This document shows, in pieces, positions 10,334 through 17,618 of a stretch of DNA of 64,000 bases. A program made the translations under genes and the position numbers. This DNA is from Agromyces larvae (GTDB lineage: Bacteria > Actinomycetota > Actinomycetes > Actinomycetales > Microbacteriaceae): contig NZ_CP094528.1 in the NCBI RefSeq assembly GCF_022811705.1, positions 1,054,001 to 1,118,000 of the forward strand, given 5' to 3'. Under the pieces are notes generated by a model. It made no database searches. It was not told where the DNA came from and worked only from the letters and a program-made list of their open reading frames with translations. Position 1 is the first letter of the stretch. Each line of letters starts with the position of its first letter.

Positions 10334-11488
10334 ATGAGGGCGAGACGGGCGCACCGGGCGACCGCGGCGTTGGCCGCGATCGCCACCGCCGTCGCGCTCT
10401 CGCTGGCGTGGCCGTCGCTCGCCGCCGCCGACGAGTACCCGTCCTGGGACGAGGTCGAGGCCGCCAAGGCCGACGTCGCGTCACGCGAGAGCGAGGCGAA
10501 CCGGATCGAGGCGCTCATCGGCGACCTCGAGGCGGAGGCCGGACGCCTCGGCGACGCCGCGGTCGCCGCCGCTGCCGAGAGCCGCGACGCCGACGAGGCG
10601 CACCGGACGGCGACCGCGCGCGCCGCAGCCCTGCACGCTCGCGCCGACGCCGCCCAGCAGGCCGCCGACGCGTCGGCGGGCCGGTTCGCGCGCGTCGCCG
10701 CGCTGCTCTCGCGGGATGGCGGCGTCGCCCCCACGCTGCGGCTGCTGCTGCGGACCGGTGCCGACCGGCCCACCGGGCGGAGCGACCAACTGCTCTCCGA
10801 CCTCGGCCGCACCACCCGGCTGGCCGACCTGAACGCGGCCGCCGCGGCCCGTGCCGCAGCTGGTCGCGCCACGGCGGCGGCACTGACCGCACAGGCGGAC
10901 GTCGCAGCATCCGAACGGGATCGGCTCGCCCGCGAGGCCGCCGACCGCGCCGCGGCCGCGCAGGCCGCGCACGAGGCGGCCGAAGCCCGCGTCCTCGAGC
11001 AGCGCGCCACCGTCCAGACCCTGTACGAGCAACTCGCGAGCCTGCGCGATCGCACCGCCGACCTCGAGCGGCGGTATCGCATCGGCGAGCAGGCACGAGC
11101 CGAAGCCGCCGCACGCGAGGCGGCCGCCGCAGCCGCCAACGCCGGCCTGTCGACCGCTCCCCCGCCGCCGGGCGTCGTGGTCGACCCCGCCGCGGCCAAG
11201 GCGTACGCCCGTCAGGCGATCGGAGCGTACGGCTGGGGCGACGGCGAGTTCCGCTGTCTCGAGCTGCTGTGGACGCGCGAGTCCAGCTGGCGCGCCGACG
11301 CCTACAACGCGTCGAGCGGCGCCTACGGCATCCCGCAGTCCCTGCCCGGAGCGAAGATGGCCTCGGCCGGCGACGACTGGCGCACCAACGCGAACACCCA
11401 GATCAACTGGGGCCTCGCCTACATCTCTGCGCGGTACGGAGCGCCGTGCAGCGCCTGGGCGCACTCCGAAGCCGTCAACTGGTACTGA
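10334..11488 (+). CDS. Secreted coiled-coil lytic transglycosylase-like protein
   Basis: 384-aa exported protein. Residues 1-32 form a signal peptide ending LAAADE. Residues 35-270 are an Ala/Arg/Glu-rich coiled coil of the type seen ahead of peptidoglycan hydrolases (RipA-like). A Pro hinge TAPPPPG follows, and the last 95 residues are a lysozyme-like domain beginning YARQAIGAYGWGD. LWTRESSWR carries the probable catalytic Glu, and YNASSGAYGIPQSLPG and NTQINWGLAYI match the aggregation-promoting-factor/SLT type. It starts at ATG with GGAGG upstream. Likely cleaves septal or wall peptidoglycan; no direct evidence of the bond cut. Confidence 0.85.
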   Translation: MRARRAHRATAALAAIATAVALSLAWPSLAAADEYPSWDEVEAAKADVASRESEANRIEALIGDLEAEAGRLGDAAVAAAAESRDADEAHRTATARAAALHARADAAQQAADASAGRFARVAALLSRDGGVAPTLRLLLRTGADRPTGRSDQLLSDLGRTTRLADLNAAAAARAAAGRATAAALTAQADVAASERDRLAREAADRAAAAQAAHEAAEARVLEQRATVQTLYEQLASLRDRTADLERRYRIGEQARAEAAAREAAAAAANAGLSTAPPPPGVVVDPAAAKAYARQAIGAYGWGDGEFRCLELLWTRESSWRADAYNASSGAYGIPQSLPGAKMASAGDDWRTNANTQINWGLAYISARYGAPCSAWAHSEAVNWY

Positions 11489-11532
11489 CGGGCGGGCGTA
11501 CTGACGGGCGGGCGTGGTACTGACGGGCGGGC
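11483..11532. repeat. Three 16-bp direct repeats overlapping a stop codon
   Basis: TACTGACGGGCGGGCG occurs at 11483 and 11499 back to back and again at 11518 after TGG. The first copy contains the last codon and stop (TAC TGA) of the preceding gene, so the duplication arose from the gene's own end. Confidence 0.85.
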
Positions 11533-11554
11533 GCCGAACCGTCAGACTGGGGGC

Positions 11555-12391
11555 ATGCCCGAGATGGCGAGTCGACCGCACCGAGCCGCGGCGGTGCTGC
11601 CCTCCGACGAGGATCGCGCCGTCTTCCGGCGGCACGCCGGCGACGCGACCCTGCTCGTCGGCGGTGCCGCGGCGATCCTGCTCCAGCTCGCCGACCCCCG
11701 GGTCGCTCGCGGGGTGAGCCGGCACAGCGGTTTCCGTGAGGCGCCGATGCTCCGGCTCCGGGCCACGCTCGAATACGCCTACGCGATCGGTTTCGGCGAC
11801 GACCGCGCCGTCGCCGCGGTCGTGCGCGAGGTCAACGCTCGCCATGCTCCGGTGCGCGGACGCACGGATGCCTCGGAGCCCGGGTACAGCGCGTTCGACG
11901 CCGACGCCCAACGCTGGGTCGCCTCGACCCTCACCGCCGTCGCCCTGCAGGTGCACGAGCGCGTCGCCGGTCCGATGCCCGACCGCGTCGCGGACGCGAT
12001 CGTCCGCGGCTACGCACCGCTTGCGGCACGACTCCAGGCGGGCGGTGCCGGATGGCCGTCGACGCGTGCCGAGTTCGACACCTGGTGGAACGCCCGACTC
12101 GCTCGCCTCGAGGTGGGCGACGACGCCCGACGCCTCGCTCGCGACCTGCTCGTGCACGCGCAGCTCCCCGCACCCCTGCGCCTCGCACTGCCGCCGGTGC
12201 GGATCCTCACCGCCGCACTGCTGCCGCCCGTCATCCGCGACGCGTACGGCTTCCGGTGGACGCCGCGGGTGGCCCGCACCGCCGACGGATGGTTCACCGC
12301 CATCGCCGTCGCACGGCTGCTGCTGCCCGAACCCGTGCGCCGGATCCCGCTGCGGATCTCGCTCCGGCGCGTGGCCGCGCGCACCGGATAG
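11555..12391 (+). CDS. Oxygenase MpaB family protein (DUF2236)
   Basis: 278-aa all-helical protein of the MpaB/latex-clearing-protein-like DUF2236 family, some members of which are heme-b oxygenases. Family features visible are DPRVARGVSRHSGFREAP, the VNARHAPVRG segment (His-x-x-Val-x-Gly), YSAFDADAQRWV and the C-terminal YGFRWTPRVARTADGW. The ATG at 11555 could be replaced by the one at 11564. No signal peptide. Substrate unknown; most actinobacteria hold several paralogues. Confidence 0.85.
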   Translation: MPEMASRPHRAAAVLPSDEDRAVFRRHAGDATLLVGGAAAILLQLADPRVARGVSRHSGFREAPMLRLRATLEYAYAIGFGDDRAVAAVVREVNARHAPVRGRTDASEPGYSAFDADAQRWVASTLTAVALQVHERVAGPMPDRVADAIVRGYAPLAARLQAGGAGWPSTRAEFDTWWNARLARLEVGDDARRLARDLLVHAQLPAPLRLALPPVRILTAALLPPVIRDAYGFRWTPRVARTADGWFTAIAVARLLLPEPVRRIPLRISLRRVAARTG

Positions 12392-12415
12392 GCTGGCCCC
12401 GATGCGAGGACGATG

Positions 12416-12907
12416 ATGACCGAACACGCGCACCGGGGGGAGCCGCTCGACGCCGTCGATCGGCGCATCGTCGCGGAACTGAGCCGCGACGGCAGGTTGT
12501 CGGTGCGCACGCTCGCCGACCTCGTGCACATCTCGCGCACCGCGGCGCACAACCGCTTGCAGCACCTGCAGCAACGCGGCGTGATCACCGGGTACGGCGC
12601 CCAGATCGACCGCCGATCGATCGGGCTCGTGGTCTCGGCCCTCGTCGTGGTTCGGGTCGCCGAGGTGCCGTGGGAGCAGATCGCCCGTCAGCTCGCCGCG
12701 CTGCCCTTCGTCGAGAAGGTGCAGGCGGTCTCGGGCGACATGGACCTCATCCTGACCGTGAGCGCCCCCGACCACGAGCAATTGAGTCAGGCGATTCTGC
12801 GCGACATCCACGACCTGCCCGGTGTGGTGTCGACCAGGTCGCACCTCATCCTCGACGAGGTGACCGGATCACCGCCCGCGCAGTCGCTCGGAACCTGGCG
12901 CGCTTAG
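12416..12907 (+). CDS. Lrp/AsnC family transcriptional regulator
   Basis: 163-aa DNA-binding regulator. An N-terminal winged helix-turn-helix (LDAVDRRIVAELSRDGRLSV to HISRTAAHNRLQHLQQRGVI, about residues 10-60) is followed by a RAM/ACT-like effector domain. In that domain VVVRVAEVPWEQIARQLAAL and VQAVSGDMDLILTV resemble the Lrp octamer fold. GAGGA at 12406-12410 is spaced for the ATG at 12416 rather than 12413. Lrp proteins usually sense an amino acid and act on a neighbouring gene, but the flanking genes do not reveal the target. Its last four bases overlap the stop of the convergent gene. Confidence 0.93.
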   Translation: MTEHAHRGEPLDAVDRRIVAELSRDGRLSVRTLADLVHISRTAAHNRLQHLQQRGVITGYGAQIDRRSIGLVVSALVVVRVAEVPWEQIARQLAALPFVEKVQAVSGDMDLILTVSAPDHEQLSQAILRDIHDLPGVVSTRSHLILDEVTGSPPAQSLGTWRA

Positions 12908-13479
12908 AAGAACTCGTCGGGCGTGCCGGCCGCGCGCTCGACGTCACGGGTGTCGAGCGACGCGCTCTTGAGCTTGGAGACCGCCACGCGGAGCCCCGAC
13001 TCCATCTGCGCCGCCCACGCGTCGGACTCGCGAGCCGACGCCTCGGCCGCGCGCGCCCGAGCCTCGGCGGCATCCGCCGCGTCGCGCGCGTCGCGCACCT
13101 GGCGCAGCGCCAACGAAATGCCGTAGTACGCGGCGACGATCGTCGCGATGGGAGCTGCGATGACCGCGAGCGCGCTGATCGCCGCACCCGTCGGACTGAA
13201 CGCGATGAGCAGGGCGAACGCGAGGAACAGCACGACGATCGCCACGAGGACGACGAGCATGAATCGCAGGTCGCGGTGCCAGCCGCGCCGGTCTTCGTCG
13301 GCCGACGATTCGGTCGCCGTGCCCGGGGCCGGCGTCGGAACCGGGGCGACCGGTGGGACCGTCGATGCCGCAGCCGGCTCGGGATCAGCCGGACCGAACC
13401 CGCCGATCTGGTCGTCCGCCGTGGACATCACCGCCTGGACGTCGATGTCATTGGTCGAACGTGCCGATGCACTGGCCAT
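12904..13479 (-). CDS. Unknown membrane protein with C-terminal coiled coil
   Basis: 191-aa protein not recognised. A Pro/Ala/Thr-rich N-terminal stretch (about 1-70) is followed by two membrane helices: FMLVVLVAIVVLFLAFALLI and the segment ISALAVIAAPIATIVAAYYG. A charged Ala/Arg/Glu coiled coil then ends in TRDVERAAGTPDEFF. ATG at 13479 has a GGGGGAT-type ribosome site. It sits at the edge of the accessory region but keeps the high GC of the core genome, so it is probably the last core gene on this side. Confidence 0.75.
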   Translation of the reverse strand: MASASARSTNDIDVQAVMSTADDQIGGFGPADPEPAAASTVPPVAPVPTPAPGTATESSADEDRRGWHRDLRFMLVVLVAIVVLFLAFALLIAFSPTGAAISALAVIAAPIATIVAAYYGISLALRQVRDARDAADAAEARARAAEASARESDAWAAQMESGLRVAVSKLKSASLDTRDVERAAGTPDEFF

Positions 13480-13519
13480 CCGGATCCCCCGCCCTTCGAT
13501 GTTCGGAAACAGCTTGTCA

Positions 13520-13548
13520 ATTCTCTGTCGGGCCCGACAGGGGGTCAA
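13520..13548 (-). promoter_or_regulatory. Promoter with a 16-bp perfect palindrome as spacer (operator candidate)
   Basis: CTGTCGGGCCCGACAG at 13525-13540 is a perfect palindrome. On the minus strand TTGACC (13548-13543) precedes it and GAGAAT (13525-13520) follows with a 17-base spacer. The palindrome therefore fills the space between -35 and -10 of the gene starting at 13479. A dimeric repressor bound there would block transcription. Confidence 0.5.
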
Positions 13549-13773
13549 CCCGGCGCGCCGTCGGCCGCGAGCGGCGACGCGATCGGGCGCGCTGCGCATC
13601 GCCTTCGTCGTCGACGTGGGCTCAGACGTCATGCCTCGCGACGGGCCGCCGTGTGGCGACCCGTGACATCGATCTGGAAAGGGATCCGTTCACGGGCCGT
13701 CCGATCGAACGTCGGCGAGTAACGACAGGCACGCGCCCTCCCGCAGCGGACGGCGTCGCTCTCGACTGCGCGC
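13549..13773. other. Intergenic stretch at the left edge of the accessory region
   Basis: No gene recognised. Base composition starts to shift here from core-like to less GC-rich. I looked for a copy of the tRNA-Ala 3' end that would mark an attachment site and did not find one. Confidence 0.4.
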
Positions 13774-14220
13774 ATGGGGACCGTGACGCACAGGTGCACC
13801 TGGTGTGCCACCACCAACCGCATTCCGGCGACGGTCGGCGATCGCCGAGTGCTCTGCGGAAGATGTCGAGGCCCCCTCCCCACTCCCAGAATCCTGGAAC
13901 TTCTCGTCGACATCCATCGAGAACTTGAGGCGATTGCGATCGATTCGGCGAAGGCAGTGTGGACCGCCGACGCGCTCCGACCGCGACTCGAAAGGCAGAA
14001 GCTGCGTATGGCACACGCGCAGAAGTTCTATCGCGGCTTCGAAGCAACCGTGAGCTCATCGATCGAGCTTGTGGTGAGCATGCAGGTGATCGTGCAGGAG
14101 ATCGAGATCAAGTTGCAGCGACGCGGCTTGTTGGAAGCAACGCTGAAGGCCGTACTCACCGTCCTATTGCGCATCTTGCGAGTTCAGATCTCGGTCCCAC
14201 TTCAGCTGCCGCCAGCCTGA
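13774..14220 (+). CDS. Unknown zinc-ribbon protein
   Basis: 148-aa protein with a four-Cys zinc ribbon at the very N terminus (C8-x2-C11 and C28-x2-C31, with CTWC and CGRC). A long helical region follows with an amphipathic or weakly hydrophobic C-terminal segment around LKAVLTVLLRILRVQI. The start at ATG 13774 puts the ribbon at the N terminus, which supports it, but no clear ribosome site is seen. Not recognised as a known family. Composition is less GC-rich than the flanking core, so it is probably acquired. A DNA- or protein-binding role is possible; nothing more can be said. Confidence 0.6.
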   Translation: MGTVTHRCTWCATTNRIPATVGDRRVLCGRCRGPLPTPRILELLVDIHRELEAIAIDSAKAVWTADALRPRLERQKLRMAHAQKFYRGFEATVSSSIELVVSMQVIVQEIEIKLQRRGLLEATLKAVLTVLLRILRVQISVPLQLPPA

Positions 14221-14514
14221 GCCTCGCCCGCACAGAGCTCGCCGAAACTGCCCCTTCGCAGGGTGCGATCGTCGAAAGCCACAGGCGACCCGTCGACCAG
14301 ACCCGACCGAGTCGAGTCATCCGCAGACGAATCTACCGACTGAGCGCTCGACGACCCCGCCCTCGGCCCAGACGACGGGCTCCGGCACCGAGCCGGCCGG
14401 GCCGGACGCGCATGACACACCCGAACCATCCACTCGGTCTTGCCTCTCGGCGCCGAAAGCGGTGTCAAACAGGAATGACCGGCACTGAAGAAGTGCCGGT
14501 CAATCGCAGAGAAC
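14221..14514. other. Non-coding stretch upstream of the tandem-HTH gene
   Basis: No convincing gene on either strand; one minus-strand open frame here has unstructured composition. The stretch ends with the hairpin at 14477-14501. Confidence 0.4.
14477..14501 (+). promoter_or_regulatory. Perfect 10-bp hairpin just before the HTH gene
   Basis: GACCGGCACT (14477-14486) and AGTGCCGGTC (14492-14501) flank a five-base loop, 14 bases before the GTG at 14515. Either an operator for the HTH protein itself or a terminator for upstream transcription. Confidence 0.5.
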
Positions 14515-14907
14515 GTGGTGGACTTGCTGCACGCCTACTCCAAACAATCGAGAGACACTCCCCCTACACAGGCTCTCGCCGACGCTGCCCGTCGATCGCG
14601 CAGACGCGAAGCTTCTCCGTCGTCTCTGAGGCACGCACGACAGCTGCGCTCGGATGAGACGGAGGAGCTTGTCGCTCACTATCGCGAGCACGGAAGCGTG
14701 GTCGCCGCGGCGAAGGCGCTCGGCATCACGCGCCAGACCGCGGGAAAGCTGCTGGCTGACGCGGGCGTCGGCACAGTTCGGCGCATGTCTCAGGTCGATA
14801 TCGCGCGGGCCCGTGAGGCACACGCTGCAAGCGAGTCGGCCAGGTCGATCGGGCGCAGGCTGGGATTCAGCACCCATACGATCTTGAAGGCGATTCGCGA
14901 CGACTGA
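14515..14907 (+). CDS. Tandem helix-turn-helix protein, resolvase HTH type
   Basis: 130-aa protein. It begins MVDLLHAYSKQSRDTPPTQ, followed by two HTH units: ELVAHYREHGSVVAAAKALG with ITRQTAGKLLADAGV (about 52-85), then DIARAREAHAASESARSIGR with LGFSTHTILKAI (about 95-127). The units resemble the Hin/resolvase C-terminal HTH, but the serine-recombinase catalytic domain is absent. Proteins of this form are widespread in actinobacterial islands. It may be a regulator or an orphan recombinase tail. GTG start chosen because the family begins V-D-L-L. Confidence 0.75.
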   Translation: MVDLLHAYSKQSRDTPPTQALADAARRSRRREASPSSLRHARQLRSDETEELVAHYREHGSVVAAAKALGITRQTAGKLLADAGVGTVRRMSQVDIARAREAHAASESARSIGRRLGFSTHTILKAIRDD

Positions 14908-15051
14908 GCTCCTGCGATGCTTCCACAATCGGTCCCGTGGACACAACTTGAACGCTGGCCCATGATGCGACAACGGTGGTGACAATCTGCAGGCGAACAT
15001 GCGGCGGTGACCGGCACGACAACCCCGAGGAGACTCGATACGATCCGGGGC

Positions 15052-15681
15052 ATGAGTATCGGACCCACCGCGATCGACACCGGCATCGCGACAGTCATCG
15101 CTGAGCGGAAGCTGCCCGACGATCTCGCTCTCGTCGAGTATTCGGAGATCCTCAGCGCCTTGGAGTCGTTGTGCCATATGGCAGCCCGGGTCAACTCTGC
15201 CGCTCCGAGTTCCACGATCCTGATTCGGGCGCGGTACGGCAGCGACTTCCAGGTCATCGTGACGGTCGCTGCCGCGATCGCTGGCACCATTCTCGCACTC
15301 TGCAAGGGAGTCGGATACCTGGCCACAGCAGCGAAGGACAACGCAACGGCCCACCGGGAGCAAGCCGCCGCCGAACTCGACGCGGCCTCAGCCCGAAAGA
15401 TGAACGCCGAAGCGGCCCTCCTTGAGGCACAGGCCCACGTCGGAGATCTCCCGCAGCAGAAGCGCATCGACGCGCTCAGAGAGAGGGTGACCGATGAGCA
15501 GCTGAGGCGTGCGGTCGTCGAGCACCTGCGCGCAACTGAGGCGCTCGGATCGAGTGGACGCCTGGCCGACGCTGCGCGTGGTGCGAGCAGAAATCCTCAC
15601 GATGTCTCCGACGTCGAGGACCTCGCGAGATCGGTCATCGTTCTCGGGAGCTACGACATCCGAATCATCGTCGAGTCCTAG
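15052..15681 (+). CDS. Unknown single-pass membrane protein
   Basis: 209-aa protein not recognised. After an N-terminal domain of about 55 residues comes SDFQVIVTVAAAIAGTILAL, a probable membrane segment continued by CKGVGYLATAAK. A long Ala/Glu/Arg coiled coil follows (residues about 85-165) and then the terminal stretch ARSVIVLGSYDIRIIVES. The ATG at 15052 was preferred to a GTG at 15007. Together with the zinc-ribbon and HTH genes it forms a plus-strand set inside the accessory region. No function is assigned. Confidence 0.6.
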   Translation: MSIGPTAIDTGIATVIAERKLPDDLALVEYSEILSALESLCHMAARVNSAAPSSTILIRARYGSDFQVIVTVAAAIAGTILALCKGVGYLATAAKDNATAHREQAAAELDAASARKMNAEAALLEAQAHVGDLPQQKRIDALRERVTDEQLRRAVVEHLRATEALGSSGRLADAARGASRNPHDVSDVEDLARSVIVLGSYDIRIIVES

Positions 15682-15947
15682 CTAACCTCCCGAGCAGACG
15701 CGCGATCGCGTCAGAAATCGGACCCCGCGGATAGTCTTGCCAGAGTCCGCTGCCGCGCATTGGCGCGGCGGTCAATTGAGAGGTAGAGCGATGCCGCTAG
15801 ACGTAGTGCAGGGCGAGAGCCGAGACCGCACGTCCGCTAAGCCTCGATCCACCGATGCGTCTGGGTGTTGAGCGGGTGCCGTGACACGGAAGTGCCCCTC
15901 TGATCGGGAAGAATAGTGATTGTCTAGACCGCTGTTCGACCGATCCG
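15682..15947. other. Non-coding flank of the IS110 element with a truncated gene start
   Basis: Contains a small hairpin (GCCGCGC at 15752-15758 with GCGCGGC at 15763-15769). At 15791-15871 lies a 26-codon open frame (MPLDVVQGESRDRTSAKPRS...) preceded by GAGAGG, which may be the 5' end of a gene lost when the IS arrived. The left boundary of the IS110 element lies in this stretch but cannot be placed exactly. Confidence 0.35.
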
Positions 15948-15970
15948 AGAGGCATCTCGTAGATGCTTCT
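15948..15970 (-). terminator. Hairpin after the IS110 transposase
   Basis: AGAGGCATCT (15948-15957) pairs with AGATGCTTCT (15961-15970) with one G-U-type mismatch and a three-base loop, nine bases beyond the transposase stop on the minus strand. Confidence 0.45.
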
Positions 15971-15978
15971 ATGTCTTG

Positions 15979-16962
15979 TCAAGCTCCGTTCTGGTCGGTG
16001 AGGCGTCGGTCGACGTAGGCGCGCGTATCGGGGTGGTGTGACATGCGTGTCAGCGCGATCGAGGTCAATGCCCGGTTCAGGCGTCGGTCGCCGCCGCGGT
16101 TGAGTCGGTGCCTCGTGGTGTTCCCGCTCGAGGCGGGCACCGGGCTGACCCCGGCAAGCGCCGCGAACGCTGCTTCGGAGCGGACTCGTCCGGGGTGCGA
16201 CCATGCGGTGATGATCACGGCCGCGTTGACCGGGCCGATGCCGGGCTCGTCGAGCAGGTGCGCGCCGTCGCTGGCGCTGACGAGCACGGTCAGCTCGTCC
16301 CGGTTGGTCGTGAGTTCGTCATCGCAGACGGCGATCCGTTTGGCGAGCCGGACCGCCTCGCGCCGTGCGGTCGCGGTGGCGATGTCCTCGTGTCGGGATC
16401 GCCAGCTGGCGATCTGGGTGAGCTGCGCCCGGCCCAGCGGCGTGCGTGCATCGATTCCGAGATCGATGGTGCGCAGCAGCGCGGTCAACGTGTTGATCTC
16501 TTTGGTGCGTTCGGCGTTGATCTGGTCACGAGCAACGACCAGGACGCGAAGCGCGCCGCGAACGCCCGCGTCGTGCCGCGGTTCGCGCAACTGATCGGCG
16601 TCGGTCGCGAGCACCGACCGTGCGATCAGTTCTGCGTCCACCTCGTCGCTCTTACCGCGTCCGCGTCGTTCGTTGCGGGACGTCGGAAAGGGCTCTACGA
16701 CCCGGTACCCGGACGCGGTGCAGCGGCGGGCGAGCGTGGCACCGTAGGACCCGATTCCTTCGATCACGACGAGCACATCAGCAAGCCCGCCCGTGCGACG
16801 GGCGACCCAGGCGAGGGCCCTGGACAAGCCGGCCGCGCTCGTCGGGAAGGTCGAGATCGCCTGCTTGACCCCGGTACCGCTATCCAGCAGGGCGAGGGTG
16901 TGCGTTCTGCCGTGCGTATCCACGCCGATGACATACGCGTACGCGTTTGCGACGATGGTCAT
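15979..16962 (-). CDS. IS110 family transposase
   Basis: 327-aa DEDD/serine-type transposase of the IS110 family. The N-terminal RuvC-like domain shows VIGVDTHGRTH (Asp), VVIEGIGSYG (Glu) and KSDEVDAELIA (Asp). The C-terminal Tnp domain shows LLDEPGIGPVNAAVIITAWS, FAALAGVSPVPASSG and RHRLNRGGDRRLNRAL, including the nucleophile Ser region. GGAAGG stands ahead of the ATG at 16962. The protein ends at YVDRRLTDQNGA, without the basic K-x2-E-x2-R-x-LKR-x2-AR tail common in the family, so it may be shortened by 15-20 residues. Activity is uncertain. Confidence 0.88.
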   Translation of the reverse strand: MTIVANAYAYVIGVDTHGRTHTLALLDSGTGVKQAISTFPTSAAGLSRALAWVARRTGGLADVLVVIEGIGSYGATLARRCTASGYRVVEPFPTSRNERRGRGKSDEVDAELIARSVLATDADQLREPRHDAGVRGALRVLVVARDQINAERTKEINTLTALLRTIDLGIDARTPLGRAQLTQIASWRSRHEDIATATARREAVRLAKRIAVCDDELTTNRDELTVLVSASDGAHLLDEPGIGPVNAAVIITAWSHPGRVRSEAAFAALAGVSPVPASSGNTTRHRLNRGGDRRLNRALTSIALTRMSHHPDTRAYVDRRLTDQNGA

Positions 16963-17160
16963 GGTGATCGTGATCCTTCCTCTGAGTGACGTCGCCAAGA
17001 GTCGGCGTCGGCCCGGGCGAAGGTCACTCCGAGGCAGTCCTGTAATGGGCCACGATCGCGGCAACGATCGGGCATGCTTCTGATCAAGCCATCGAAATGG
17101 GCCGGGTCGGCGCCGGCTTCCCGCACGATCGGACAGATCCTGACAAAGGCACACCACCGA
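16963..17160 (-). ncRNA. Candidate bridge RNA region of the IS110 element
   Basis: In IS110 elements such as IS621 the non-coding DNA ahead of the transposase encodes a structured bridge RNA that pairs with target and donor DNA. This stretch is in the right place and contains several self-complementary GATCG and GCCGACGCCGAC-type segments. Ends and structure were not determined. Confidence 0.35.
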
Positions 17161-17261
17161 GGTGGCGGCCAGCCAATTCATGAGGCACGATCACGCAGGA
17201 GCGCCAGCACCAACCCTGCCAGCCAGCCCCAGGCCAGCCACTTCCGAGACTTACAGCCGAT

Positions 17262-17408
17262 TCAGTCAGAGATGTACTTCAGGAAGACCAGACCGAGCAC
17301 GACGTGCTTGTACTCGCTTGGCTCCTGGTTGCCACGCAGGGCATCGGCGGCGTCCCAGAGGCGCTGCTCCAGGGTCTTCTGTGGCTTCGGCTTCGCTACT
17401 CGGGCCAT
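17262..17408 (-). pseudogene. hsdM: N-terminal fragment of type I methyltransferase HsdM
   Basis: 48 codons starting [20 protein letters not shown] and ending [13 protein letters not shown] then stop. This matches the first half of the HsdM N-terminal helical domain, in which intact proteins continue YISDAFEERR. AAGGAG stands eight to nine bases before the ATG. The reading frame is lost exactly after YISD and unrelated sequence follows, so the rest of hsdM and any hsdS and hsdR were deleted, probably along with the IS110 arrival. It lies downstream of, and on the same strand as, the GHKL-nuclease gene. Confidence 0.85.
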
Positions 17409-17475
17409 ATGGGGGGTTCTCCTTCACGCCCGAGGCGTGCTTGCGTCTGTTGAAGTCTGCGCCTCACCGTAGCGG

Positions 17476-17500
17476 CCACCTCCGACACTCAAGGAGGTGG
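17476..17500 (-). terminator. Hairpin between the GHKL-nuclease gene and the hsdM fragment
   Basis: CCACCTCC (17476-17483) and GGAGGTGG (17493-17500) form an 8-bp stem with a nine-base loop in the 210-base space between the two minus-strand genes. It may end the upstream transcript. The gap holds no other gene. Confidence 0.4.
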
Positions 17501-17618
17501 CACGCTCTGAACTGGGGACGCATCGAAATCTGCGGCCAGGAGCATCCTCGCTTCTACTGGCACCGCATTCCATTGGAATTATCTCACAACCTGGGGTTTT
17601 CGTGAAGAGGACAGGGCC

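Larger units (their letters stand above)
15900..17160 (-). mobile_element. IS110-family insertion sequence (boundaries approximate)
   Basis: Transposase gene plus about 200 bases of upstream non-coding DNA. IS110 elements lack terminal inverted repeats, so ends cannot be read directly. The element separates an hsdM fragment on the right from a truncated gene start on the left. Confidence 0.6.

Noticed and set aside
14202-14468. An 88-codon minus-strand open frame in the island
   Set aside because: Arg/Ser/Pro-rich, no ribosome site, and overlaps the end of the zinc-ribbon gene; probably a shadow.
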